Notes under the pieces: generated by a model
Told to the model about the DNA's origin: nothing
Databases searched by the model: none
Seen by the model: the letters and a program-made list of their open reading frames with translations, nothing else
Position numbers and translations under genes: made by a program
Part shown: positions 44,088-53,121 of the stretch, piece by piece
How the letters are laid out: every line of letters begins with the position of its first letter
How positions within the stretch are numbered: the stretch's first letter is position 1
Source of the DNA: Hyphomicrobiales bacterium
GTDB taxonomy: Bacteria; Pseudomonadota; Alphaproteobacteria; Rhizobiales; Rhizobiaceae
Direction of reading: 5' to 3'
Assembly: GCA_002400845.2 (NCBI GenBank)
Contig: NVRK02000035.1
Location: 1 to 57,067 of the forward strand
Length of the DNA stretch: 57,067 bases

Positions 44088-45230
44088 ATGACGGATACTA
44101 TTATGAGTGCTTTAAAGACTGGCGATGAATTGCAACCTAAAAAAGGTGTGTTGGATATTGCGGCATATGTTCCAGGAAAATCTAAGGCGCCAGCGAATGT
44201 AAAGCTTCATAAATTATCTTCAAATGAATCACCGCTTGGGCCTAGTCCAAAGGCAATTGATGCCATGGTGAGCGTTGCCAAAAATTTAGAACTCTATCCA
44301 GATGGCAGTTCTACGGCTTTGCGTGAGGCAATTGCGAAGACACATGGCTTGAATATTGATAATATTTTATGCGGCAATGGGTCGGATGAAATTTTGTCGA
44401 TGATTGGCACAACCTATCTTGAGCCCGATGATGAAGTGATTTTTACAGAACATGGATTTCTAGTTTATCGTATTGTCGCATTGGCAAACAGCTGTACGCC
44501 AATTGTTGTGAAAGAGAAAAACTTTACAACTGATGTGGACGCAATACTTGCGGCTGTCACCTCAAGAACACGTATAGTATTTTTAGCCAATCCAAATAAT
44601 CCAACTGGCACATATATTCCATTTGATGAAGTTAAAAGATTGCACGCAGGTTTGCCTGATAATGTAATTTTAGTGCTTGATGGTGCGTACGCAGAATATG
44701 TTCGCAATAATGATTATGAAGCTGGCATTGAACTTATTTCATCTACAAAAAATGTTTTAATGACTAGAACTTTTTCTAAGATTTATGGCTTGGCCTCACT
44801 TCGTATTGGTTGGTGTTACGGTCCAGCAGAAATGATTGATGCGATGAACCGTATTCGTGGGCCGTTTAATTTAAACAGTGCGGCAATTGCGGCTGGTACT
44901 GCCGCGATGCTTGATGGTGTATTTTTAGAAGAGGCGATTTCGTTTAATGCAAAATGGCGCGAATGGGTTGCAGATGAGATTAAAAATATTGGCCTTAGTG
45001 TTACGCCATCTGTTGGTAATTTCATTCTAATTCACTTTCCTGAGGATACAGGAAAGACTGCTGTTGATGCCGATAATTATTTGAGTGCTAAGGGGCTGAT
45101 ATTACGCGCTGTTGGTTCGTATGGATTGCCAAATGCTTTGCGCATGTCAATTGGCAGCGAAGAAGCAAATCACTTAGTGGTAGACGCACTTAAAGATTTT
45201 ATGGGTTCAAATGTCGAGAGTAAAACATAA
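44088..45230 (+). CDS. hisC: Histidinol-phosphate aminotransferase
   Basis: A 380-residue PLP fold-type I enzyme that transaminates imidazole-acetol phosphate and often aromatic amino acids. '[19 protein letters not shown]', '[20 protein letters not shown]', '[18 protein letters not shown]', '[11 protein letters not shown]' and the PLP Lys in '[19 protein letters not shown]' are present. Its pairing with tyrC (stop and start overlap, TAATG) suggests a role in tyrosine and phenylalanine synthesis as well. Confidence 0.94.
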   Translation: MTDTIMSALKTGDELQPKKGVLDIAAYVPGKSKAPANVKLHKLSSNESPLGPSPKAIDAMVSVAKNLELYPDGSSTALREAIAKTHGLNIDNILCGNGSDEILSMIGTTYLEPDDEVIFTEHGFLVYRIVALANSCTPIVVKEKNFTTDVDAILAAVTSRTRIVFLANPNNPTGTYIPFDEVKRLHAGLPDNVILVLDGAYAEYVRNNDYEAGIELISSTKNVLMTRTFSKIYGLASLRIGWCYGPAEMIDAMNRIRGPFNLNSAAIAAGTAAMLDGVFLEEAISFNAKWREWVADEIKNIGLSVTPSVGNFILIHFPEDTGKTAVDADNYLSAKGLILRAVGSYGLPNALRMSIGSEEANHLVVDALKDFMGSNVESKT

Positions 45231-46189
45231 TGAGTGAAGTAACAGATGGTCAAAATAAGAAGGCAATGTTTGATAAGATTGCTCTTATTGGCATAGGTCT
45301 AATTGGATCTTCATTAGCGCGCGTGATTGCGCGTGAAGGCATAGCGCAAACAATATCTATTTCTACACGCAGTGAAGCGACTTTAGAGCGCGCAAAAGCC
45401 TTGGGTTTGGGTACGCAATATACAACAGATGCAAGTGAAGCGGTAAAAGATGCATCGCTGGTTATTTTGTGTACGCCTGTTGGTACTTATGGAAAAATTG
45501 CTGAATTAATAGCTCCTAATATGATGAAGGGGGCAATTTTAACCGATGTTGGTTCAGTAAAAGAATCGGTAGTGAAACAAATTAAACCGCATTTGCCAGA
45601 AGGTGTGCATTTGGTAGCGGGACACCCAATTGCTGGTACTGAATATTCTGGACCAGATGCTGGTTTTGCATCTCTTTTTGAAAAGCGCTGGTGTATTTTA
45701 ACGCCAGAAGAAGGTGCCGATCAAGCCGCTGTCGAAAGGCTTACAGAATTTTGGAAAGCCTGTGGCTCTGATGTTGATAGCATGACACCCAAGCACCACG
45801 ATTTGGTTCTAGCGATAACGTCTCATATACCTCATTTGGTTGCTTACAATATAGTGGGAACGGCTGATGATCTTGAGACAGTTACCAAATCGGAAGTGAT
45901 TAAATATTCTGCGGGTGGTTTTCGAGACTTTACCCGTATTGCAGCATCTGACCCAGAAATGTGGCGCGATGTATTTCTTCATAATAAAGATGCAGTGCTT
46001 GAAACACTCGGGCGTTTTTCAGAAGATTTAAGTGCGCTTCAACGCATGATTAGATGGGGCGATGGTGATGCGTTGTTCGAGTTGTTTTCAAGGACGCGCG
46101 GCATTAGGCGTAATATTATTGACATGGGCCAAGAAGTGGATGCGCCAAACTTTGGTCGTGAAGATGGGTCATCCGATTTAGACAATTAA
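45230..46189 (+). CDS. tyrC: Prephenate/arogenate dehydrogenase
   Basis: A 319-residue NAD(P)-dependent dehydrogenase of tyrosine synthesis. The Rossmann motif 'KIALIGIGLIGSSLARVIAR' begins at about residue 16; 'VILCTPVGTYGKI', 'ILTDVGSVKESVVKQI', 'AGHPIAGTEYSGPDAGFASL' and 'LAITSHIPHLVAYNIVGTAD' are TyrA blocks. No ACT domain, so feedback control by tyrosine through such a domain is not expected. Coupled to hisC; converges on the DUF2125 gene nine bases away. Confidence 0.93.
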   Translation: MSEVTDGQNKKAMFDKIALIGIGLIGSSLARVIAREGIAQTISISTRSEATLERAKALGLGTQYTTDASEAVKDASLVILCTPVGTYGKIAELIAPNMMKGAILTDVGSVKESVVKQIKPHLPEGVHLVAGHPIAGTEYSGPDAGFASLFEKRWCILTPEEGADQAAVERLTEFWKACGSDVDSMTPKHHDLVLAITSHIPHLVAYNIVGTADDLETVTKSEVIKYSAGGFRDFTRIAASDPEMWRDVFLHNKDAVLETLGRFSEDLSALQRMIRWGDGDALFELFSRTRGIRRNIIDMGQEVDAPNFGREDGSSDLDN

Positions 46190-46198
46190 TATGAACAC

Positions 46199-47251
46199 TT
46201 AAAATAGTCTTGGTATTTGGCCTATTCTAAAGAAGCCTAAATAAACAACGCTATCTTTGATGTTTATTTTTAGATCATTGATCTCAGTGACGCCGGATGA
46301 TTTATCGGCAAGTCCTTGCAAGTAGGGTAGAGTTTGCTCTAGCGCGGCTTTTACTGGCGGAAAAACATTGCCTGCATAGTCTACTAATTTTTGTGGATCA
46401 GATAGGTTTAAGGTTAGTTCGCCATTTACGACTCCATTTTGATTTATATTGATGGGACCCGATAGATTTAGTTTGCCGCCGCTTTTTGTTGCAAATGTCA
46501 TATCGGTTATTTTGCCGTTGGCGCCATTTGTTCTTAAAAACGACATGAAATCTTGGCGTGTCTCAATGATATATTTTGCTTGCTCCATGGAGACATCAAA
46601 GTGCACAAGAAGTGGCTCTATTGTTTTGTCAGCACCGCCGGCTATTTGCCAATCTGTAATGGTTACAGCAAGGTCTAAAGAGTTTTTTGCCTCGTCATTA
46701 GGGGTTGGTCTTGAGTGGATTTGCAGATCTTTTATTGTGCCAAGTGGACTTTTTAAGCCAGCATCATTAGCCGCGATTTCAATATTTTGTGACACCAATG
46801 AAATGCGTTTATAGCCAGAAGTTGTGAGGTTTGCGCTACTGCGCAGGCTTTCCCAATCAATGATTAAAGGGGCAAGATTTGGAATTTCTAATTTTAGCGG
46901 CGAATCAATTTCTACGATAAAATGACCCGGTTTATAAAGCTGTGCGGCTGAGCGGATTTCGCCAAGGTTTACATTGGTTGCTTTAACTGGGTTTGAAAAA
47001 ACAAGGTTAGAACAAAATAGACCTAGTCTAAATGGGTAGCCACGCACTTTTTGGTCTGCACATTTTAAAACACTGCCTTGCGACCTTAAATTTGTAGAAA
47101 ATTGGTTGACGGTTTCATCAACTTTATTAGCCGCCCAAAACCAGACAGCTGTATAGGCGAGAATTACAAATATAATAAAAACAACAAAGCCAATAAAGAG
47201 ATTTTTTGAGTTAGATTTTTGCGAGGGTGCTAAGTTCGTGTTACTATGCAT
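46199..47251 (-). CDS. DUF2125 domain protein
   Basis: A 350-residue protein with one N-terminal membrane anchor (about 20-42, 'FIGFVVFIIFVILAYTAVWF') and a beta-rich periplasmic domain: 'CADQKVRGYPFRLGLFCSNL' with two Cys, 'SPLKLEIPNLAPLIIDWESL' and repeated 'I-K-D-L-Q-I-x-S'-type strands. This matches DUF2125, which in alphaproteobacteria lies near tyrC. Its long beta-strand pattern resembles lipid-transfer or AsmA-like proteins, but function is unknown. Confidence 0.88.
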   Translation of the reverse strand: MHSNTNLAPSQKSNSKNLFIGFVVFIIFVILAYTAVWFWAANKVDETVNQFSTNLRSQGSVLKCADQKVRGYPFRLGLFCSNLVFSNPVKATNVNLGEIRSAAQLYKPGHFIVEIDSPLKLEIPNLAPLIIDWESLRSSANLTTSGYKRISLVSQNIEIAANDAGLKSPLGTIKDLQIHSRPTPNDEAKNSLDLAVTITDWQIAGGADKTIEPLLVHFDVSMEQAKYIIETRQDFMSFLRTNGANGKITDMTFATKSGGKLNLSGPININQNGVVNGELTLNLSDPQKLVDYAGNVFPPVKAALEQTLPYLQGLADKSSGVTEINDLKINIKDSVVYLGFFRIGQIPRLF

Positions 47252-47318
47252 TTTCTTAAATCATTTCGTGTTCGTATGGCGCCAGTATGACTGGTAGAAT
47301 CTTGGAGTAACTAACCTT

Positions 47319-47837
47319 ATGAGCGATTTTTGGGTATTTGGCTATGGTTCTTTGATCTGGAATCCAGGTTTTGAATTTAAGCATGAAGCGCAAGCTAAAT
47401 TATTTGGATACCACAGAAGGCTTTGCATTAGTTCTTGGAACTATAGAGGCACAAAAGAAATATCTGGCCTTGTTTTGGGGTTAGATCGTGGTGGCTCATG
47501 TGCTGGTGTTGCAAGGCTTGTTTCGGCTGGTAGCCGTGAAGGTGTGATTGATTATTTGCGCGCGCGCGAAATGATTAATCAGGTCTATAAAGAAGTTTGG
47601 GTGAAAATAAGATTGTTAGATGGTAGAAATGTTGAAGCGCTTACTTATGTGGCTGATAGCACACACGAACAATATGTAGCCACGCTTCCTGAAGAAGAAA
47701 CCCTATCCCGTGTAAAACGCGCCCATGGGGATGCTGGTCCAAATGTGGACTATGTCACGAATACTGTGTCTTCATTGTTGGCGCTTGGTATTAGGGATAA
47801 AAGCTTAGAAAAACTTGCATCAAAATTGGTAGATTAA
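47319..47837 (+). CDS. Gamma-glutamylcyclotransferase, ChaC family
   Basis: A 172-residue cytoplasmic enzyme expected to cleave the glutathione gamma-glutamyl bond to 5-oxoproline and Cys-Gly. 'WVFGYGSLIWNPGFEFKHEA' is the substrate loop and 'CAGVARLVS' plus 'YLRAREMINQVYKEVWVKIR' carry the fold, with a Glu-rich strand in the middle. GGAG lies about 12 bases before the ATG. Converges on plsC; an AATCTAT/ATAGATT palindrome (47835-47849) at its stop could be a weak terminator. Confidence 0.92.
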   Translation: MSDFWVFGYGSLIWNPGFEFKHEAQAKLFGYHRRLCISSWNYRGTKEISGLVLGLDRGGSCAGVARLVSAGSREGVIDYLRAREMINQVYKEVWVKIRLLDGRNVEALTYVADSTHEQYVATLPEEETLSRVKRAHGDAGPNVDYVTNTVSSLLALGIRDKSLEKLASKLVD

Positions 47838-47853
47838 TCTATAATAGATTGAT

Positions 47854-48615
47854 TTATAAAAATTGCTTAGCGAGTGGTGGCGGGTTTTCAGAGTTTGCAG
47901 TTTGTTTCATTTGCTCAAGGGTTTTAGTCTCAATCATATTTTCAAGTTTCTTTGCAAAAACATCTTTTTTAAGACCCGGTTTTATGGGTTCTAAAAATTC
48001 AACTAATATTGTGCCAGGATAACGCATGAATGTTTCGCGTGCCCAAAATAGACCTGAGTTAAGCGCTACAGGTAAAACAGGCGTTTCTAATGTATGATAG
48101 AGATGTGTGATTCCATATTTATATTTTGGCGGGGCTCCAGCCAGTTTTCGTGTGCCCTCTGGGTAAATAATTATTTGGCGCGGTGAAGCAGCCATCATTT
48201 TCTTCGCATTTTTTGTTATTGAGTTTAAAGCAACGCTGCCTTTACCTCTATCAATTGCGACTGTTTGCATTTTTTTGGCATACCAACCAAATAAGGGTAG
48301 GCGCATTAAACTGCGTTTTAAGATGTAGGCTGGGTCATCAAAGAACAATAATAGAGTGTAAGTTTCCCAAGCAGATTGGTGTTTACCTGCTACTAAATAG
48401 TTCGTGCCTTTTTGGATGTTTTCCATGCCTTTAAAGTCGTAGCGTGTTCCTACAATTATGTATTGAAGCCATAAATGCGTCATTGCCCAAAGCTTAATAA
48501 TCTTCCATCGAGTTTCTTTGCTTAAAAAGAAAAATGATGGGAGCCAAAATATCATTATTATTGCGTTGGCAAGATAAAATGAAATATTGAAGACTGCAGA
48601 GCGGATGAAGAGCAA
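47854..48615 (-). CDS. plsC: 1-acyl-sn-glycerol-3-phosphate acyltransferase
   Basis: Makes phosphatidic acid from lysophosphatidic acid at the inner membrane. The 253-residue protein has an N-terminal membrane segment (about 8-32). The catalytic motif is 'VAGKHQSAWETYTLLL' (H-x4-E, with Glu for the usual Asp, a variant known in this family), followed by 'AIDRGKGSVALNSI' and 'IIIYPEGTRKLAGAPPKY'. The frame starts at TTG 48615 and no downstream Met precedes the membrane segment. The start lies inside an inverted repeat, described separately. Downstream of the ydcF-like gene. Confidence 0.92.
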   Translation of the reverse strand: MLFIRSAVFNISFYLANAIIMIFWLPSFFFLSKETRWKIIKLWAMTHLWLQYIIVGTRYDFKGMENIQKGTNYLVAGKHQSAWETYTLLLFFDDPAYILKRSLMRLPLFGWYAKKMQTVAIDRGKGSVALNSITKNAKKMMAASPRQIIIYPEGTRKLAGAPPKYKYGITHLYHTLETPVLPVALNSGLFWARETFMRYPGTILVEFLEPIKPGLKKDVFAKKLENMIETKTLEQMKQTANSENPPPLAKQFL

Positions 48616-48650
48616 GGTGACACCGTTTTAATGTTAATACATCACCTTGC
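48612..48650 (-). promoter_or_regulatory. Hairpin covering the plsC start codon
   Basis: GCAAGGTGA and TCACCTTGC, nine perfect pairs, flank 21 bases. The 5' arm begins at the last base of the ydcF-like stop codon; the 3' arm contains the TTG start of plsC. The only SD-like AAGGTG lies in the 5' arm. The fold could hide the start until upstream ribosomes open it. Confidence 0.5.
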
Positions 48651-49321
48651 TAATAGGCATTGGCCTTGTTTGTCAAAGGAAGATGTTCAAATAATTGTAT
48701 TCTAAGGACGCTGGCTACGAGTTTTGAATATTCTTTTAAATGAGATCGTAAATTTTGATCTGATTTTTTGGCTGTACTCATAAATGCAGGGTATGGAATA
48801 AGTTCTATCTTCGGCATTGCCTGTTTAAACTCTAACAGGCTTCTGGTTAGGTGAAAATCGCTTGTGACGATGATTAGCTTTTTATAATCATGTGCCTCTA
48901 CCCATTGTGCGGTCTCTTTGGCATTGCCAATTGTATCTAGGGCTAAATGGTCTAAATCAACCTTAATGTTCGAAGTTAGGATATCTCGGTTTAGGGCGTT
49001 GAAAATTGCTTTTTTAGAAGTACGCTTGTTTACGCCTGTAATGAGTAGGCGTTCTCCTAATTTTTTATCCATTAAAGAAAATGCTGTTTGAATGCGGTTA
49101 GCTCCGCCAGTTAATACAACAATCGCATCTGATTTTTTGGGTGTTTTTATATTAGTGCAATTTTTTATTTGGTAAGAGTACCAGACAAACCCTGAAGACA
49201 AAGAAATCACGCAAAATATTGCGATGCAAAGGCTTAATTTGGTAATGGCGAGCGCGGTCGTTTTCCATTTATTTGGAACACCTAAGCCATCAGTCTTTTT
49301 CGTATTTTGGGTCTTAGCCAA
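48650..49321 (-). CDS. YdcF/ElyC family protein (DUF218)
   Basis: A 223-residue protein with an N-terminal membrane anchor (about 28-50) and a DUF218 domain: 'DAIVVLTGGANRIQTAFSLM', 'RLLITGVNKRTSKKAI', 'NAKETAQWVEAHDYKKLIIV' and 'TSDFHLTRSLLEFKQ'. ElyC and SanA relatives affect envelope and lipid-carrier homeostasis in E. coli. Start is TTG with AAGGT six bases upstream. It lies between ftsX and plsC, the usual Rhizobiales order. Confidence 0.9.
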   Translation of the reverse strand: MAKTQNTKKTDGLGVPNKWKTTALAITKLSLCIAIFCVISLSSGFVWYSYQIKNCTNIKTPKKSDAIVVLTGGANRIQTAFSLMDKKLGERLLITGVNKRTSKKAIFNALNRDILTSNIKVDLDHLALDTIGNAKETAQWVEAHDYKKLIIVTSDFHLTRSLLEFKQAMPKIELIPYPAFMSTAKKSDQNLRSHLKEYSKLVASVLRIQLFEHLPLTNKANAY

Positions 49322-49407
49322 ATTCTACCTTTTGGGTTGTTGTAGAGGTATTGCAATTTTACAGTCAAAAATTCTAATTGATTGGCTGCAAAGTAAATTG
49401 CATTTTA

Positions 49408-50382
49408 TTAAATTTCCTTTGTGCTTCCATATGTTTCTAACATGCCAACATGTTTCATCACGGTAATCTTAGAAGTGACAGCTGTTAATATTGCAACAGA
49501 CATAACCACTAAGAATATGCCCAGATATCCTACCCAACCAAGAGAAAGTGTACCAAATAAGGCATTTACCTGATCTGCCTCTGGTGTCGCTTGTCGTAAT
49601 GATACCCAAAATCCAAGACCTAAAAATGCGAATAATGCTGCTAAGCCTCCAGCAACAGACCCTTTAAGACCTAACCTTAAAAAATGATGTTCAAATTCTT
49701 TGGAAATAAATTGGCGATCTGCGCCAATAAAATGCAGAACTTCGATGATTTCACGATTGCCAGCCATGGCGCCACGTGTTGCAAATACAACAGTTAATAC
49801 AGTGGCAGTCATTACCAATATAAAAATGAAGGCGCCAATAATTACTGTGGCGTATGCCATATTAGTTAGGCGGTCTACCCATGAGCGATGGTCATCAAGT
49901 GATGCGCTGGGTACTGCTTTTTTTAAACGTTCACGCATGCCTGCAAAGTCTGGTTTTGCGTCATCTTCAATTGTGATGGTAAGTAAAACTGGAATTGGTA
50001 ATTCTTCAAGTTGAAGTCCTGTGCCAAGCCAAGGCTCAAGCAAACGTTTTGTTGCAGCATCACTAAGTGCGGTTACACTTTTCACGCTATCAAACGAAGT
50101 CATAATAAGACTGGCTTCACGCACCGCTGCATCAATGTCTACATTTTCAAACGGTCGAATTTGGACTGTTATTTCTCTTGAAATGTCGTTTTGCCAACCT
50201 CTTGCGGTGTCGCTTACCATAGACACTGCACCCAGCGTTAAGCAGGCTAAAAACGCCATGATTGTGATAACAGTTAACAGTGCTTGGCCTGCAATTCCTT
50301 CTCGCGGTACAATGTTGCGACCAGAATGCAGTGGGGGGCGGGGTATATTTATTTTTGATTTTTTTGTGATCGTATCAATCAT
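49408..50382 (-). CDS. ftsX: Cell division protein FtsX
   Basis: Membrane partner of FtsE that transmits ATP hydrolysis to cell-wall hydrolases. From ATG 50382 it has 324 residues and overlaps ftsE by eight bases; ATG 50403 is the longer option. The layout is typical: basic N-tail, helix 1 ('GQALLTVITIMAFLACLTLG'), extracellular domain (about 70-165), three helices in the C-terminal half with 'GNREIIEVLHFIGADRQFIS'. The outside domain would bind an EnvC-like factor such as the one encoded at 21-22 kb. Confidence 0.93.
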   Translation of the reverse strand: MIDTITKKSKINIPRPPLHSGRNIVPREGIAGQALLTVITIMAFLACLTLGAVSMVSDTARGWQNDISREITVQIRPFENVDIDAAVREASLIMTSFDSVKSVTALSDAATKRLLEPWLGTGLQLEELPIPVLLTITIEDDAKPDFAGMRERLKKAVPSASLDDHRSWVDRLTNMAYATVIIGAFIFILVMTATVLTVVFATRGAMAGNREIIEVLHFIGADRQFISKEFEHHFLRLGLKGSVAGGLAALFAFLGLGFWVSLRQATPEADQVNALFGTLSLGWVGYLGIFLVVMSVAILTAVTSKITVMKHVGMLETYGSTKEI

Positions 50383-51034
50383 AAATTTGCAGCCTTCCCT
50401 CATTTATAACAATACGGCGCGCTTCGTATTGATCCATTAAAGAAAGATCGTGCGTTGCGATCACAACTGACGTGCCAGAGCGGTGAAGCTCTATAAAAAG
50501 TCTCAATAAGCGCCTTGCCAAGGGCGGATCAACATTGCCCGTTGGTTCGTCTGCTAACAAGACTTTAGGCTGGTCTATTAAGGCTCTAGCAATGGCGGCA
50601 CGTTGTTTTTCACCACCAGATAAGACAGGAGGCAAAACATGCATTCGGTCACCCAAACCTACCCATTTTAATAGTTCTGTAACGTCTTTTTTAAAACTTG
50701 ATTCGTCCTGGCCACGTACTTTTAAAGGCAGGGCTACATTCTCGTAGGTCGTTAAATGACCTAGCAATCTAAAATCTTGAAAAACAACGCCTATGTCTTT
50801 GCGAATGCGCGGCATGTCTCCTCTAGCGATTGTTGTGGCTTCTTGTCCAAAAACCCTAATAATGCCTCTGGTCGGTTTAATTGACAGCAACATCATGCGA
50901 AGCAGGCTGGTTTTACCTGCACCGGAAGGGCCCGTTAAAAACTGAAAGGAATTAGCTGGAAGGTCGAAGCTTAAATCGCTTAATACTTCAGGCTCAAGAC
51001 CATACCGTAATCCCACATTTTCAAATTGTATCAC
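50375..51034 (-). CDS. ftsE: Cell division ATP-binding protein FtsE
   Basis: A 219-residue ABC ATPase: Walker A 'LTGPSGAGKTSLLRMML', Q-loop 'VFQDFRLLGHLTTYENVALP', signature 'PPVLSGGEKQRAAIARALI', Walker B 'VLLADEPTGNVDPPLARRLL' and switch His 'VVIATHDLSLM'. The start is GTG. A perfect CtrA-type box lies about 90-105 bases upstream. First gene of a likely ftsE-ftsX-ydcF-plsC transcript. Confidence 0.96.
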   Translation of the reverse strand: MIQFENVGLRYGLEPEVLSDLSFDLPANSFQFLTGPSGAGKTSLLRMMLLSIKPTRGIIRVFGQEATTIARGDMPRIRKDIGVVFQDFRLLGHLTTYENVALPLKVRGQDESSFKKDVTELLKWVGLGDRMHVLPPVLSGGEKQRAAIARALIDQPKVLLADEPTGNVDPPLARRLLRLFIELHRSGTSVVIATHDLSLMDQYEARRIVINEGRLQIYD

Positions 51035-51120
51035 TTAACTTGTTCCAAATTGGTCTCGTTAGACTGATGATTGCATAGACAATTTAGCCGAATCTAATTT
51101 TCTATTTTGCGTTAATCATA

Positions 51121-51136
51121 GTTAATAATGCGTTAA
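51121..51136 (-). promoter_or_regulatory. CtrA-type box upstream of ftsE
   Basis: Read towards ftsE, TTAA (51136-51133), seven bases, then TTAAC (51125-51121): perfect full consensus. A further TTAA six bases away (51112-51115) makes an irregular third half-site. It lies in the divergent gap between ftsE and the zinc-ribbon gene, so either could be the target. Confidence 0.5.
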
Positions 51137-51269
51137 GGGTTTTCAAGGTATGACTTAGTTGAGCAGGGCTTACTAAGCGAATCAGCTGTTGTTATCGTAG
51201 TGGGTAAATCAATATTATTACAGGGTGCTGTTAAATTCACTCTATGGGCAAACTTTGAGGTAGGTATAC

Positions 51270-52133
51270 ATGCCTGACACAAATTCATCTTGCCCGCGTT
51301 GTGGGTTTCAAGAAATGCGCGATATTTCGTTTTGGAAAAACGAAAATCATATTTGCGCAGAGTGCGGCGCTTATTGGAAAACAATTAGTAACGAACCTAA
51401 TGTTTCAAGAGTTCAACATCTAAAATATAACGCTAAATTTGGTAAAAGAAAAATACCAAATACAGAATATATTGATCGTATCAGTAGTCGTGCCAGTGGC
51501 ACTCACAGACCCTCGGCAGTTACGGATGACTTTTTTGATGAAAAGCCTGAGAAAAACCGTAATCAAAACGGTGATTTTGCCTCAGTCAATGATTTTGATC
51601 TAGGGTATGTATCAAATCGCCAAAAAAACATGCCGCAATTTAGAAAACCATTTTTGCCTGGTTTTAGCTTAGTTAATATCACTACATTTTCTGTTGTTGC
51701 GTTAACGCTGGTGAGTTTGCCGCAAATAGGATTATTTTCTGGTGCTGGGCAAACAATTAAAGAACAAGTTGCTCTTTTGAGAGGGGAAACAGGGCTTCCG
51801 CCTCATGTTGATCCTATTGTTACAGCTAGTATTACTAAAGCGCCAAAATTATCCGAAGAATTTAGGGTTGGAGAAATTAAATTCACAAGAGTTGCAAAAG
51901 GTGCGCAATCACATATTGTTGTTCATGGGTGGATTAGAAATATTTCTGGAAATGATGCTAGAACAAAGCCATTGCGCATAGTAATGATGGACAATGGTGG
52001 TGTTGAGGTTCAATCTTGGGTACATATGGTTCGTGATACTATGCTAGAACCTGGAAAAATTATGAGCTTTACGAGCACTGTTAAAGCAGTGGGTCATAAA
52101 GCTAAAACTGTAAATGTTGATGTTTTAAACTAA
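51270..52133 (+). CDS. Zinc-ribbon membrane protein (MJ0042-like)
   Basis: A 287-residue protein. The N-terminus has two Cys pairs, 'SCPRCGFQ' and 'HICAECGAYW', forming a zinc ribbon. A polar, disordered stretch follows to about residue 125, then one membrane segment ('LVNITTFSVVALTLVSLPQI', about 133-155), and a C-terminal beta-rich domain with 'HIVVHGWIRNISGNDARTKP' and 'LEPGKIMSFTSTV', as in FxLYD/DUF3426-type domains. Rhizobiales carry such a gene divergent from ftsE. GAGG lies about 10 bases before the ATG. Function unknown. Confidence 0.82.
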   Translation: MPDTNSSCPRCGFQEMRDISFWKNENHICAECGAYWKTISNEPNVSRVQHLKYNAKFGKRKIPNTEYIDRISSRASGTHRPSAVTDDFFDEKPEKNRNQNGDFASVNDFDLGYVSNRQKNMPQFRKPFLPGFSLVNITTFSVVALTLVSLPQIGLFSGAGQTIKEQVALLRGETGLPPHVDPIVTASITKAPKLSEEFRVGEIKFTRVAKGAQSHIVVHGWIRNISGNDARTKPLRIVMMDNGGVEVQSWVHMVRDTMLEPGKIMSFTSTVKAVGHKAKTVNVDVLN

Positions 52134-52160
52134 CACAAAACAAGAAGTGTTGAGAGTTCC

Positions 52161-52703
52161 TTGCCAATCGTTCGCAATAAAAAGATTGAAGTTTTGTTCA
52201 GCGCTAAAGAATTGAAAAAGCGTAACCATGAATTAGCAGAAGAAATTGCTTTAAGTGATGTGAGCAATTTGTTGGTCATTTCCGTACTTAAAGGATCCTT
52301 TGTATTTGCGGCTGATTTAATTCGCGCAATGTATGATGTGGGACTTTTCCCTGAAGTAGAATTTATTACAGTCTCAAGTTATGGCGCTGGTACACAATCT
52401 GGTGAATTAAAACTATTGCGCGATATTGAAACCGATGTATCTGGCCGTGATATATTGTTGGTTGATGATATTTTAGAATCAGGCAAAACCATGCAATATA
52501 CACGTGATCTTATGCGCTCTAGAGGTGCCAACACGGTTTTAATTGTCACACTTTTGGATAAAAGTGTAAAACGTAAAGTCAAAATTAATGCTGATTATGT
52601 AGGTTTTGAATGTCCTGACAAATTTGTCGTTGGGTACGGTATGGATGCAGGGCATGCTTTTAGAGAATTGCCTTTTGTTGGCGTAATTAGTGGAGACGCA
52701 TAA
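52161..52703 (+). CDS. hpt: Hypoxanthine phosphoribosyltransferase
   Basis: Salvages hypoxanthine or guanine with PRPP. The 180-residue protein shows 'LLVISVLKGSFVFAADLIRA', 'EFITVSSYGAGTQSGELKLL', the PRPP motif 'DILLVDDILESGKTMQYTRD' and 'YVGFECPDKFVVGYGMDAGH'. It starts with TTG; GAGAG is about 8 bases upstream. The cpdR ATG follows its stop codon with no gap, so translation is coupled. Confidence 0.95.
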   Translation: MPIVRNKKIEVLFSAKELKKRNHELAEEIALSDVSNLLVISVLKGSFVFAADLIRAMYDVGLFPEVEFITVSSYGAGTQSGELKLLRDIETDVSGRDILLVDDILESGKTMQYTRDLMRSRGANTVLIVTLLDKSVKRKVKINADYVGFECPDKFVVGYGMDAGHAFRELPFVGVISGDA

Positions 52704-53069
52704 ATGGCAAGAATTTTATTGGTTGAAGATGATGATTCGGTTCGTGGATTTGTTTCGCGGGCTTTAGAAATTGATAGCCATAGCGTTGTTCTGGCTGAAA
52801 ATGGTGCTGTAGGTCATGAATTGTATGAAGCAGATCATGAATCGTTTGATCTTGTATTAAGCGATATTCAAATGCCTGAAATGGATGGCATAGAAATGGC
52901 AAGTCGTATTGCTAATATAAATGAAAATCAGAAAATTTTGCTGATGACTGGTTATGCAGATCAACGTGAACGCGCTGATGGTATTAGCAAGATCGTTATA
53001 GATGTTGTGCAAAAACCATTTAGCTTGCCAGAAATTCGCAAAAAAGTTGCCCAAGCATTGGCTGCATAA
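52704..53069 (+). CDS. cpdR: Single-domain response regulator CpdR
   Basis: A 121-residue receiver with no output domain. 'MARILLVEDDDSVRGFVSRA' holds the acidic pocket, 'FDLVLSDIQMPEMDGIEMA' the phospho-acceptor Asp near residue 53, 'LLMTGYADQRERADG' the Thr and 'VVQKPFSLPEI' the Lys. Sequence and the A-R-I-L-L-V-E-D-D-D start match Caulobacter CpdR, which when unphosphorylated recruits substrates such as PdeA to polar ClpXP and thereby promotes CtrA loss. It lies behind hpt, as in other Rhizobiales. Confidence 0.92.
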   Translation: MARILLVEDDDSVRGFVSRALEIDSHSVVLAENGAVGHELYEADHESFDLVLSDIQMPEMDGIEMASRIANINENQKILLMTGYADQRERADGISKIVIDVVQKPFSLPEIRKKVAQALAA

Positions 53070-53077
53070 AAAGTCGC

Positions 53078-53109
53078 TTGTTGCGTAATTTACGAACTTG
53101 ATGCAACAA
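53078..53109. terminator. Possible bidirectional terminator after cpdR
   Basis: TTGTTGC (53078-53084) and GCAACAA (53103-53109) lie between the convergent cpdR and DUF4175 genes. The loop is 18 bases and the T-runs are weak, so this is a low-confidence call. Confidence 0.35.
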
Positions 53110-53121
53110 AGTAATTTGAAG

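Noticed and set aside
51133-51384. Minus-strand 83-codon frame with Cys residues upstream of ftsE
   Set aside because: It is antisense to the zinc-ribbon gene start; the Cys codons do not form a motif and the frame crosses the divergent promoter region.
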